Source: Actinokineospora spheciospongiae (GTDB lineage Bacteria > Actinomycetota > Actinomycetes > Mycobacteriales > Pseudonocardiaceae). From it: a stretch of 64,000 bases of DNA. The stretch is taken from positions 1 to 64,000 of the forward strand of contig NZ_AYXG01000048.1 in the NCBI RefSeq assembly GCF_000564855.1. The letters are read 5' to 3'. The notes under the pieces are model-generated. The model saw only the letters and a program-made list of their open reading frames with translations. It was not told where the DNA came from and did not search any database. Positions 8,094 through 15,486 of the stretch are shown in pieces (positions within the stretch are counted from its first letter, which is position 1; the number at the start of each line of letters is the position of its first letter). The position numbers and the translations under genes were made by a program.

Positions 8094-9269
8094 ATGGCTC
8101 GTGTTCTCGTCTCCGGTGCCAGTGTCGCCGGGCCGACGTTGGCGTTCTGGTTGCGGCACCACGGTTTCGAGGTCACCGTAGTGGAGAAGGCGGGGGCCGT
8201 TCGCGGTGGCGGCTACCCGATCGACATCCGGGGCACCGCGGTGGAGGTCGTCGACCGGATGGGGCTGCTCCCCCGGGTCGCGGCGAAGCACATCGACACG
8301 CGGCAGTTGACCTTCGTTGACGTCGATGGGCGCGAAGTCGGGACCATTCGGCCGGAGGAGGTCACCGGGGGTGTCGAGGGCCGTGACCTGGAGCTGCCCC
8401 GCGGTGACCTCACCGACGTCCTCTACGACGCCGTGCGCGACCGGGTCGACTTCCGCTTCGGCGACTCCATCGCCGCCCTCACCGAGCACGGCACCGGCGT
8501 CGACGTGGTGTTCCGGGGCGGGGACCGGGCGACCTTCGACCTGGTGATCGGGGCGGACGGGCTGCACTCGGGCACCCGACGGCTGGCCTTCGGGCCGGAA
8601 GCCGACCACCTCCGCCACCTGGGCTACTGCTTCGCCGGGTTCACCATGCCCAACCACCTGGGCCTGGCCCACGGCGGCATCACCTGGAACACCCCGGGCA
8701 AGGCGGGCGTGCTCTACGCGGCGGGCGCGAGCGACCGGCTGCACGCGTTCCTCACCTTCAGCAGCCCCGAACCGCCCGCCGGTGCCCACCGCGACCCGGC
8801 CGCGCAGCGCGAGCTGGTCGCGGCCGAGTTCGCGGGTCACGGCTGGGAGATCCCGCGCATAGTGGCCGCCATGCGCGCCGCCGACGACCTGTTCTTCGAC
8901 GTCGTCAGCCAGATCCACCTGCCCGCCTGGTCCACCGGCCGGGTGGCGCTGGTCGGCGACGCCGCCCACGCCCCGTCGTTCCTCTCCGGACAGGGGTCGA
9001 GCATCGCGCTGGTCGGTGCCTACGTCCTGGCGGGTGAGCTGGCCACGCACGCCGACCACACCGAGGCGTTCGCCGCGTACGAGCGGGGCCTGCGCGGTTT
9101 CGTGGAGCGCAACCAGGCTCTCGCGACCGGTGGCGCGCCGACGATCATCCCGCGCACGGCGGAGGAATTGCGCCTGCGCAACGCGGCGCTCGCCGACCCG
9201 ACCCTCCTGCCCGGACGGACGAGCCGGGAGGTGACCACCGCGCTCGCGCTGGCGGACTACGCGGCGTGA
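8094..9269 (+). CDS. FAD-dependent monooxygenase (TetX/PHBH-type)
   Basis: Encodes 391 residues. The N-terminal FAD-binding Rossmann motif is degenerate but clear (VSGASVAGPTLAFWLRHHG, GxSxxG form). The DG motif is LVIGADGLHSGTRR and the GD motif is VALVGDAAHAPSFLSGQGSSIAL, the latter diagnostic of the TetX-like subgroup. It probably hydroxylates an aromatic or polycyclic substrate using NAD(P)H and O2 in the cytoplasm. It is divergent from the MarR gene and probably induced through it. A drug-inactivating or detoxifying role is more likely than membership of the polyketide cluster, which begins about 4 kb away. Confidence 0.88.
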   Translation: MARVLVSGASVAGPTLAFWLRHHGFEVTVVEKAGAVRGGGYPIDIRGTAVEVVDRMGLLPRVAAKHIDTRQLTFVDVDGREVGTIRPEEVTGGVEGRDLELPRGDLTDVLYDAVRDRVDFRFGDSIAALTEHGTGVDVVFRGGDRATFDLVIGADGLHSGTRRLAFGPEADHLRHLGYCFAGFTMPNHLGLAHGGITWNTPGKAGVLYAAGASDRLHAFLTFSSPEPPAGAHRDPAAQRELVAAEFAGHGWEIPRIVAAMRAADDLFFDVVSQIHLPAWSTGRVALVGDAAHAPSFLSGQGSSIALVGAYVLAGELATHADHTEAFAAYERGLRGFVERNQALATGGAPTIIPRTAEELRLRNAALADPTLLPGRTSREVTTALALADYAA

Positions 9270-9281
9270 GGTGTTCGACGT

Positions 9282-9485
9282 TCAGGCGCCTCGGCCGGTG
9301 CGCTCCTGCAGGGCCTCGATCCGCTCGCTCGCCTCGGCCTTGGTGAGGTCGTCCGGGACCTCCTCACCGGCTTCCTGGGCGAGGGTGTGCAGGTAGGAGC
9401 GCTGCGGGCCGGTCATCGGCTCGTCGCCGGTGACCCACTCGTCGGTGGGCTTCTCGGCCGTGGGCTCGGGTGTGGACTCGGTCAT
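9282..9485 (-). CDS. DUF3072 family small protein
   Basis: Encodes 67 residues. The conserved core DEPMTGPQRSYLHTLAQEAGEEVPDDLTKAEASERIEALQ matches the DUF3072 pattern: a PMT-x2-Q-x-SYL motif, then a helix with LTKAEAS-x2-I. Such proteins are short, acidic and common in actinobacteria with no known role. The gene is convergent with the monooxygenase, 12 nt away, and divergent from zwf. Confidence 0.85.
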   Translation of the reverse strand: MTESTPEPTAEKPTDEWVTGDEPMTGPQRSYLHTLAQEAGEEVPDDLTKAEASERIEALQERTGRGA

Positions 9486-9592
9486 CTGTCGTCTCCTCGG
9501 AGGGGTCGAACGGGTGTTCGGCCAAGGTAGTCGGATCGATTCACCCGCGCACGCCGAGCGGGATGCGGGCGGCGGGCGAATACTCGGAGCAC

Positions 9593-10975
9593 ATGGAGAC
9601 CATCCCGCCGCACGTGTTCGTGATCTTCGGCGCGACCGGGGACCTGGCCAGGCGCAAGCTGTTCCCCGGGCTGTTCAAGCTGTACCGGGCCGGGCTGCTG
9701 CCGGAGTTCGCCGTCATCGGGTCGGGCAGGCACTCGCCGGGCACCGACGAGGAGTTCCGCGCCAAGGTCGCCAAGGACCCCGACGACCCGCGGTGGGCGG
9801 AGTTCGCCGAGCACATCACCTTCCAGACCTCCTCGGCCGACGACGGCGAGGAACTGGCGGCAGCGGTCGAGGCGCGGCGGGCGGAGTTGGGTGCGGACTC
9901 CCGCACGCTGCTGTACCTGTCCGTGCCGCCGGGCACCATGCGGCCGATGGTGGACATGCTCGGCAAGACCGGCCTGTCCCGGGACGCCCGGCTGGTGCTG
10001 GAGAAGCCGTTCGGCAGCGACCTGGAGACCGCGCGCGAGCTGAACTCCGCGCTGCACGAGGTGTTCGACGAGGACAGCCTGTTCCGGATCGACCACTTCC
10101 TCGGCAAGGAAGCGGTGCAGAACATCCTGGTGTTCCGCTTCGCCAACGGCCTGTTCGAACCGATCTGGCGGCAGGGGCACATCGCCTACGTGCAGATCGA
10201 CGTGCCGGAGTCGATCGGCATCGAGGGCCGGGCGAGCTTCATGGAGTCCACCGGCACCTTCCGCGACATGGTCACCACCCACCTGTGCCAACTGCTCGGG
10301 TTCCTGGCGCTGGAGCCGCCGACGGAGATCAGCGCGGAGGCGCTGCGCGCGGAGAAGCTCAAGCTCTACCGCTCGCTGCGCCCGCTGGACCCGGAGAAGG
10401 TCGTCTTCGGCCAGTACGCCGGGTACCGCGACGAGGAGGGCGTGGCCCCGGATTCCGAAGTGGAGACGTTCGTGGCGCTGGAGGCCCGCGTCGACAACTG
10501 GCGGTGGCAGGGCGTGCCGTTCTACCTGCGCACCGGCAAGGCGATGGCGCAGTCGCGGCGCACGGTGACCGTCGGGTTCACCGAACCGCCGCTGGCGATG
10601 TTCCCCAACCGGGTCGACTGCGCGCCCAGCGAGCTGGTGTTCGAGCTGACCGAGGAGCCGCGGGTGGCGCTGGGCATCCGGGCGAAGAAGCCGGGGCCGG
10701 GCCTGGAGGTCGGGTCGGCGCGGCTGGACCTGGACTTCGAGGAGGCGTTCCAGGGCGCGGAACCGCTGGAGGCCTACGAGAAGCTGCTGCTCGACGTGCT
10801 GCGCGGCGACCAGACGCTGTTCAGCGGCAACGCCGAGATCGAACGCCTGTGGGAGGTGTGCGAGCCGGTGCTGGAGAACCCGCCGCCGGTCCAGGTCTAC
10901 GACAGGGGGAGCTGGGGGCCGAAGGCCGCGCTGGCCGTGCCCGGTGAGGCCGGTTGGCGGGCAGCCGAGCAGTGA
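9593..10975 (+). CDS. zwf: Glucose-6-phosphate 1-dehydrogenase
   Basis: Encodes 460 residues from the ATG at 9593, which has GGAG just upstream; a longer reading from 9470 lacks coding character. It oxidises glucose 6-phosphate to 6-phosphogluconolactone with NADP, supplying NADPH through the pentose phosphate route. Visible signatures are the Rossmann GATGDLARRKLFPGL near residue 12, EKPFGSDL, and the active-site RIDHFLGKEAVQNI. It is about 40 residues shorter than the usual bacterial enzyme (near 500), so it may be a second isozyme rather than the one in the main tkt-tal-zwf operon. Its TGA overlaps the GTG start of the next gene. Confidence 0.93.
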   Translation: METIPPHVFVIFGATGDLARRKLFPGLFKLYRAGLLPEFAVIGSGRHSPGTDEEFRAKVAKDPDDPRWAEFAEHITFQTSSADDGEELAAAVEARRAELGADSRTLLYLSVPPGTMRPMVDMLGKTGLSRDARLVLEKPFGSDLETARELNSALHEVFDEDSLFRIDHFLGKEAVQNILVFRFANGLFEPIWRQGHIAYVQIDVPESIGIEGRASFMESTGTFRDMVTTHLCQLLGFLALEPPTEISAEALRAEKLKLYRSLRPLDPEKVVFGQYAGYRDEEGVAPDSEVETFVALEARVDNWRWQGVPFYLRTGKAMAQSRRTVTVGFTEPPLAMFPNRVDCAPSELVFELTEEPRVALGIRAKKPGPGLEVGSARLDLDFEEAFQGAEPLEAYEKLLLDVLRGDQTLFSGNAEIERLWEVCEPVLENPPPVQVYDRGSWGPKAALAVPGEAGWRAAEQ

Positions 10976-12762
10976 CCGCGTACCCACCGATCGCCGAGCA
11001 CGGCATCATCGGCGACCTGCGCACGGCGGCGCTGGTCGACACGGGCGGCCGGGTCGACTGGTTCTGCGCGCCCCGCTTCGACTCGCCCAGCGTCTTCGGC
11101 GCGCTGCTCGACGCCGAGCGCGGCGGGCACTGGCTGATCAACCCGGTGTGCGAGGTGGTGACCAGGCACCAGTACTACTTCCCCGACACCAACATCCTCA
11201 TCACCCGCTTCCTCACCGAGGACGGCATCGTCGAGGTGCAGGACTACATGCCGATCCTGCGCCCGCACGACCCCGACCACCGGCAGCGGCTGGTGCGCCG
11301 GGTGGTGAACGTACGCGGGCACATGACCATGCGGATGCGCGTCGAACCGCGCCCCGACTACGGCCGCGCCGTCCCGGACACCAGTGGCGACGGGCGACGG
11401 GTGGTGTTCGAGACGGCGGACCTGCGGCTGGCGCTGGAGTCCTCGGTGGAGCTGGAGGTCGGGGGCGGTGCCGCCGGGGCGGAGTTCCCGCTGTCGGCTC
11501 AGGAGACCGCGCTGTTCGTGCTGGAGGTCGGCGACCCCGGACCGGCCGGGGAGCACGACGGCGACCTGTTCGACGCCACGGTCGGGTTCTGGCGCGGCTG
11601 GTTGTCGAAGTCGCGCTACACCGGCCGCTGGCGGGAGATGGTGCACCGCTCGGCGCTGACGCTCAAGCTGCTCACCCACGAGCCAACCGGCGCCATCGTG
11701 TCCGCACCGACCATGGGCCTGCCCGAGCAGTTGGGCGGCGAGCGCAACTGGGACTACCGGTACGTGTGGCTGCGCGACGCCGCGTTCAGCCTGTACGCCC
11801 TGCTGCGCCTGGGTTTCGTCGACGAGGCGGAGGCGTTCACCGGCTGGCTGACCGACCGGGTCACCGAGGACCACGACGGCGAACTGGGCCCGCTGCGCGT
11901 CCTCTACACCATCGACGGCGACAGCGACCTGGTCGAGGAGGAGCTGGACCACCTGTCCGGCTACCGGGGCTCCCGCCCGGTCCGGGTCGGCAACGGGGCG
12001 GCGGGCCAGCTCCAGCTCGACGTCTACGGCGAGGTGATCGACTCGATCTACCTGTTCGACAAGCACGGCGCGGGCATCTCCCACGGGGTGTGGGCGGGCC
12101 TGTGCGTGCTGCTCGACTGGCTGATGGACCACTGGGACCAGCCGGACCAGGGCATCTGGGAGTCCCGGGGCGACGGCCGCGACCACACGTTCTCCCGGGT
12201 GATGTGCTGGGTGGCCGTCGAGCGCATGGTGCGCGTGGCCCGCCGCCGCGGCCTGCCCGCCGACCTCACCCGCTGGACCACCGTCCGCGACGACATCTAC
12301 CGCCAGATCATGACCGAGGGCTGGAACGGTGAGGCGTTCACCGCCGCCAAGGACACCGACGGCCTCGACGCGGCGCTGCTGCTGATGCCGATGGTCAAGT
12401 TCTGCTCCCCCACCGACCCCCGCTTCCTGGCCACGGTCGAGGCCATCGACGAGGCGCTGGTGGTCGACGACAGCCTGGTCTTCCGCTATGACCCCGAGGC
12501 CGGGGCGGACGGCCTCGACGGCGAGGAGGGCACGTTCTCGCTGTGCTCGTTCTGGTGGGTGGAGGCGCTGGCGCGCACCGGGCAGCAGGACCGGGCCAGG
12601 CTGGCGATGGAGAAGATGTTCACCTACGCCAACCACCTCGGGCTGTACGCGGAGCAGATCGCCCTGACCGGGGAGCAACTGGGCAACTTCCCGCAGGCGT
12701 TCACCCACCTGGCCCTGATCAGCGCCGCCACCAACCTGGACCGCTTCTTCGACACCGCCTGA
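10972..12762 (+). CDS. Glycoside hydrolase family 15 protein (trehalase/glucoamylase type)
   Basis: Encodes 596 residues from the GTG overlapping the zwf stop; a TTG at 10954 is the alternative. The N-terminal beta-sandwich (PPIAEHGIIGDLRTAALVDTGGRVDWFCAPRFDSPSVFG) is followed by the catalytic alpha/alpha-barrel with ERNWDYRYVWLRDAAFSLYALLRLG. A second acid region lies in the GEEGTFSLCSFWWVEALARTGQ segment, as in actinobacterial GH15 trehalases. It hydrolyses alpha-glucosidic bonds, plausibly cytoplasmic trehalose since no signal peptide is present. Coupling to zwf suggests glucose feeding into the pentose phosphate path. Confidence 0.87.
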   Translation: MTAYPPIAEHGIIGDLRTAALVDTGGRVDWFCAPRFDSPSVFGALLDAERGGHWLINPVCEVVTRHQYYFPDTNILITRFLTEDGIVEVQDYMPILRPHDPDHRQRLVRRVVNVRGHMTMRMRVEPRPDYGRAVPDTSGDGRRVVFETADLRLALESSVELEVGGGAAGAEFPLSAQETALFVLEVGDPGPAGEHDGDLFDATVGFWRGWLSKSRYTGRWREMVHRSALTLKLLTHEPTGAIVSAPTMGLPEQLGGERNWDYRYVWLRDAAFSLYALLRLGFVDEAEAFTGWLTDRVTEDHDGELGPLRVLYTIDGDSDLVEEELDHLSGYRGSRPVRVGNGAAGQLQLDVYGEVIDSIYLFDKHGAGISHGVWAGLCVLLDWLMDHWDQPDQGIWESRGDGRDHTFSRVMCWVAVERMVRVARRRGLPADLTRWTTVRDDIYRQIMTEGWNGEAFTAAKDTDGLDAALLLMPMVKFCSPTDPRFLATVEAIDEALVVDDSLVFRYDPEAGADGLDGEEGTFSLCSFWWVEALARTGQQDRARLAMEKMFTYANHLGLYAEQIALTGEQLGNFPQAFTHLALISAATNLDRFFDTA

Positions 12763-12772
12763 GCGCCCCCGG

Positions 12773-13126
12773 TCACACCACCGGGTGGTCGGGCACCCGG
12801 GCCAGCAGGTCCTCCGGGGCGGACAACCGCCACGCCTCGAAGACCAACTCGGACAGCTCGTCGACCTCCACCCCGGACAGCCGCACCACCACCCAGCCGA
12901 ACCCACCCCAGGTGAACTGCTCCTCGAACACCTCTGGCCGCTCGGCGACGAGCGCCTGCTGCTCCGACAGGGTTTGCTTGAGGCCGACGGTCTGCGTGCG
13001 CGGCCAGTAGTAGCCGAACCTCTTGCCGCACACGGAGAAACTGCTGGCGCGCTCACCGTCGGCGCGGTCGACCTCGGCGAGGGCGCCGAGGATGTCGAAG
13101 AACTGTTCACTGCGCACGGCCATCAT
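12773..13126 (-). CDS. MmcQ/YjbR family protein
   Basis: Encodes 117 residues from the first of two adjacent ATGs, with GGGGAG upstream. The sequence contains the family's FGYYWPRTQTVGLKQTLSEQQALVAERPEVFEEQFTWGGFGWVVVRL stretch in broken form: an aromatic-rich beta segment, the Gln-rich helix and the late GW-x-VVRL strand, then the EAWRLSAP helix. The fold resembles double-wing DNA-binding proteins, but no specific role is established. It is convergent with the GH15 gene (10 nt apart). Confidence 0.8.
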   Translation of the reverse strand: MMAVRSEQFFDILGALAEVDRADGERASSFSVCGKRFGYYWPRTQTVGLKQTLSEQQALVAERPEVFEEQFTWGGFGWVVVRLSGVEVDELSELVFEAWRLSAPEDLLARVPDHPVV

Positions 13127-13180
13127 CCACTCCCCAGGGTCGAGGTGGCGAAGCCTAGCCGGCACCCCCGACAGAACCGG

Positions 13181-13375
13181 CTACGCGTCGCGGTTGTCGG
13201 CGACCGGGTCGTGCGCCTCCCGGTCGGGGCCGTCGATGGTGCCGGTCTCGGCGTTGTGGTGGAACCCGGCCGGGCTGCCCTGGAGGGTTCTGTTCGGCTG
13301 GACGGTCGCCAACCGCCCCGGGCGTTGGCCGCGCAGGTGGTCGAGTTCGGCAGGGGTGAGCGGATGACGCTGTCC
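13181..13375 (-). pseudogene. Remnant of a PPOX-class F420/flavin oxidoreductase
   Basis: About 60 codons survive of a family that is normally about 130 residues. The fragment reads PLTPAELDHLRGQRPGRLATV, then a short gap and GFHHNAETGTIDG. This matches the N-terminal start of pyridoxamine-phosphate-oxidase-like, F420-dependent proteins, including the GRLATV strand and the NAETGTID turn. No start codon sits in a sensible place and the reading stops at 13181 in unrelated sequence, so the C-terminal half with the cofactor site is gone. It lies between the MmcQ/YjbR gene and the first TetR promoter, at the left edge of the antibiotic cluster. Confidence 0.6.
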
Positions 13376-13446
13376 TGGGCGCCCGGGCCGGGGGTCGCAA
13401 TCCCGCGACGGTCGAAGGGGTGCGAAACGCGTCGCGCGGCACCCAG

Positions 13447-13475
13447 TTGCGTAGTGAGTACTCACTACGTATCAT
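13447..13475 (+). promoter_or_regulatory. Leaderless-type promoter with 18-bp TetR operator
   Basis: GTAGTGAGTACTCACTAC at 13451-13468 is a perfect 18-bp palindrome. It fills the spacer between TTGCGT (13447-13452, -35) and TATCAT (13470-13475, -10; 17 bp spacing). The -10 ends 7 nt before the ATG, implying a leaderless or nearly leaderless transcript. The same palindrome occurs in the same position at 51243-51260. Confidence 0.8.
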
Positions 13476-13482
13476 TGGTGGC

Positions 13483-14115
13483 ATGAGCGGACAGGAAGCA
13501 CCTCGGCAGCGGGCACCTCGGCGCAGCGTCGAGGAGCGCCGCGCCATGGTGGTCGCCGCCGCCATCCCGCTGCTGGCCGAACTCGGGCCATCGGTGACCA
13601 CGTTGCAGATCGCGCGGGCCGCCGGGATCAGCGAGCCCACCGTCTTCCGGGCGTTCACCGACAAGGACGAGTTGCTGGCCGCCTGCCTCGCTCACGTTTC
13701 CGACCCCACCCGGGTCATCGCCGAATTGGCCGCCGTCGACCCCGAACTGCCCCTGCGCGAGCGGTTGGTCGCGGTGATCGACGCCGTTTCGGCCCAGGCT
13801 GCCCTGACCGGGGCCGTGGTGGACGCCGTGCGGCTGGCCGCTCCCCCTCGGGCCCGCAGCACGGACGCCGCGGGGGACGGGGAACGGGCCAGGGCCACCG
13901 CCGGGCGGGACTCCGCCCGCGCCCGGTTGCACGCCGCCGTGGTCGCCGTGCTGGAGAGCGACGCCGGGGCGCTGCGGACCTCGGTCGGAGAGGTGGCGAC
14001 CGTGGTGCTCACCATCGTGACCGCCCTGGGGACCGGGGCCAGGTGGAGCGGCGACGACGACGGGTTGACCGCGGGCGCGCTCGCCGACCTCGTGTTGAAC
14101 GGCGTCGCACTGTAG
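13483..14115 (+). CDS. TetR-family repressor (left exporter module)
   Basis: Encodes 210 residues from the ATG just after the palindromic operator. The N-terminal TetR domain has RRSVEERRAMVVAAAIPLLAELG followed by a clean helix-turn-helix, VTTLQIARAAGISEPTVFRAFTDKDELLAACL. The remaining helical ligand domain is Ala-rich and diverse. It is followed after 42 nt by an MFS transporter gene, the usual drug-export repressor arrangement. An identical operator precedes the second TetR-MFS module at 51.2 kb, so cross-regulation by a common ligand, perhaps the cluster product, is likely. Confidence 0.9.
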   Translation: MSGQEAPRQRAPRRSVEERRAMVVAAAIPLLAELGPSVTTLQIARAAGISEPTVFRAFTDKDELLAACLAHVSDPTRVIAELAAVDPELPLRERLVAVIDAVSAQAALTGAVVDAVRLAAPPRARSTDAAGDGERARATAGRDSARARLHAAVVAVLESDAGALRTSVGEVATVVLTIVTALGTGARWSGDDDGLTAGALADLVLNGVAL

Positions 14116-14157
14116 TTCGACCTCGACCCACCACTTGGGAGCGGAAAGGCACCCGCC

Positions 14158-15405
14158 GTGATCAACGCCGCCCGCGTGCCCGCCATCGCCCGCGACCGCC
14201 GGTTCCTCGCCCTGTGGGGTGCCCACAGCATCTCCACCCTCGGGGACGCGCTCACCACCCTCACCCTGATCCTCCTGGTCACCGAGAAGACCCACTCGGT
14301 CGCCGCGATCGGGGGGCTGACCCTGGTCATCGCCGTGCCCGGCATCGTGATCGGGCTGCTGGCCGGGGCCTACGTCGACCGGCACGACCGGCGGCGGATC
14401 ATGATCCTGTCGGACGCGCTGCGGGCGGTGCTGCTGCTGGCGCTCGCCGTCTCGGTCGTGAGCCGGCCCGGGTTGCCCGTGCTCTACCTGATCGCCTTCC
14501 TCCAGGCCGCGGTCGGGACGTTCTTCGAACCGGCCCGGGCCGGGTTGATGCAGGTGATCGTGCCCGCCGAGGAGCAACTGCGGGCGAACTCGCTCATGCA
14601 GACGACCACGGTCATCGGGGAGCTGACCGGGGCGACCGCGGCCGGTGTGCTGGTCGCCACCCTGCACACCCACTGGATCGCCTTCACCGTGGACGCGGCG
14701 ACCTTCGCGGTGTCGGCGCTGCTCATCGCGATGATCCGGCGCACCGACAACACCCCGGCCTGCGAGCCGCAGACGACCTGGGCCGCGATCACCGACGGGT
14801 TGCGCGCGGTGCGCTCCTCCCCCGCGCTGCGCGGGCTGCTGCTGGTGTTCAGCGCGCTCACCTTCGCGCTCAGCCCCATGGCCGTGCTGCTCGCCCCCTA
14901 CGTGGTCGACACGCTGCACATCTCCACCGGCTGGATCGGCGTGATCCAGAGCGGTGACACCGCGGGCAACCTGATCGGGGGTGTACTGGTCCTCGTGCTG
15001 GCCAAGCGGATCAACCCGCGGTTGATGATCATCACCGGGATGGTGCTGCTGGCCGCGCTGATCGCCGCGCTGCCGCTGGCGGCCACCGTGGTGGCGCTGC
15101 TCGTCGCCCACCTCATCTTCGGTCTGCTCACCGTGTCGATCCAGACCGGCATCGGCGCGCTCATCCAGACCGAGGTGGACAACGCGCTGATGGGGCGGTT
15201 CATGGGGCTGATGTCGATCATCCCGAGCACCGTGTCCATCTTCGGCATGGCCTTCGCGGGCAGCTTCGGCGCGCTGCTGGGCATCCAGACCGTCTTCGTC
15301 ACCTGCGGCGCCGTCCTCGCCGTGGGGACCGCTCTGGCCTGGTCGCAGTTCCGGCGGGCCGCCCGGGAGCGGGTGGCGGCGACCGCGGAACCCGCCGTGC
15401 CATGA
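14158..15405 (+). CDS. MFS transporter (MFS_3 type)
   Basis: Encodes 415 residues from a GTG preceded by GGAAAGG. It has about 12 hydrophobic helices and the MFS signature loop between helices 2 and 3 (GAYVDRHDRRRIMILSDALRAVL). The N-terminal FLALWGAHSISTLGDALTTLTLILLVTE resembles the MFS_3/EntS exporter group. It sits in the plasma membrane and probably exports a small molecule by proton antiport. It is cotranscribed with the TetR repressor. A rho-independent-type hairpin follows at 15414. It is a candidate exporter for the cluster product or for an intermediate. Confidence 0.85.
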   Translation: MINAARVPAIARDRRFLALWGAHSISTLGDALTTLTLILLVTEKTHSVAAIGGLTLVIAVPGIVIGLLAGAYVDRHDRRRIMILSDALRAVLLLALAVSVVSRPGLPVLYLIAFLQAAVGTFFEPARAGLMQVIVPAEEQLRANSLMQTTTVIGELTGATAAGVLVATLHTHWIAFTVDAATFAVSALLIAMIRRTDNTPACEPQTTWAAITDGLRAVRSSPALRGLLLVFSALTFALSPMAVLLAPYVVDTLHISTGWIGVIQSGDTAGNLIGGVLVLVLAKRINPRLMIITGMVLLAALIAALPLAATVVALLVAHLIFGLLTVSIQTGIGALIQTEVDNALMGRFMGLMSIIPSTVSIFGMAFAGSFGALLGIQTVFVTCGAVLAVGTALAWSQFRRAARERVAATAEPAVP

Positions 15406-15413
15406 GACCGGTG

Positions 15414-15450
15414 CCGGTGGTCCGCCCGACGGGAGCGGGCGGACCACCGG
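15414..15450. terminator. Perfect 15-bp stem between convergent genes
   Basis: CCGGTGGTCCGCCCG (15414-15428) pairs without mismatch with 15436-15450 across a 7-nt loop. It lies between the convergent MFS gene (ends 15405) and radical SAM gene (ends 15487), so it can stop transcription from both sides. There is no U-tract, as is common in actinomycetes. Confidence 0.75.
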
Positions 15451-15486
15451 ATCACCTCGGCCACCGAGGTCGCGCAGGCCACCCGG

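Noticed and set aside
8094-9269. Counting the TetX-like monooxygenase as part of the polyketide cluster
   Set aside because: It lies over 4 kb outside the first cluster regulator, has its own MarR control and no SARP boxes, and housekeeping genes intervene.
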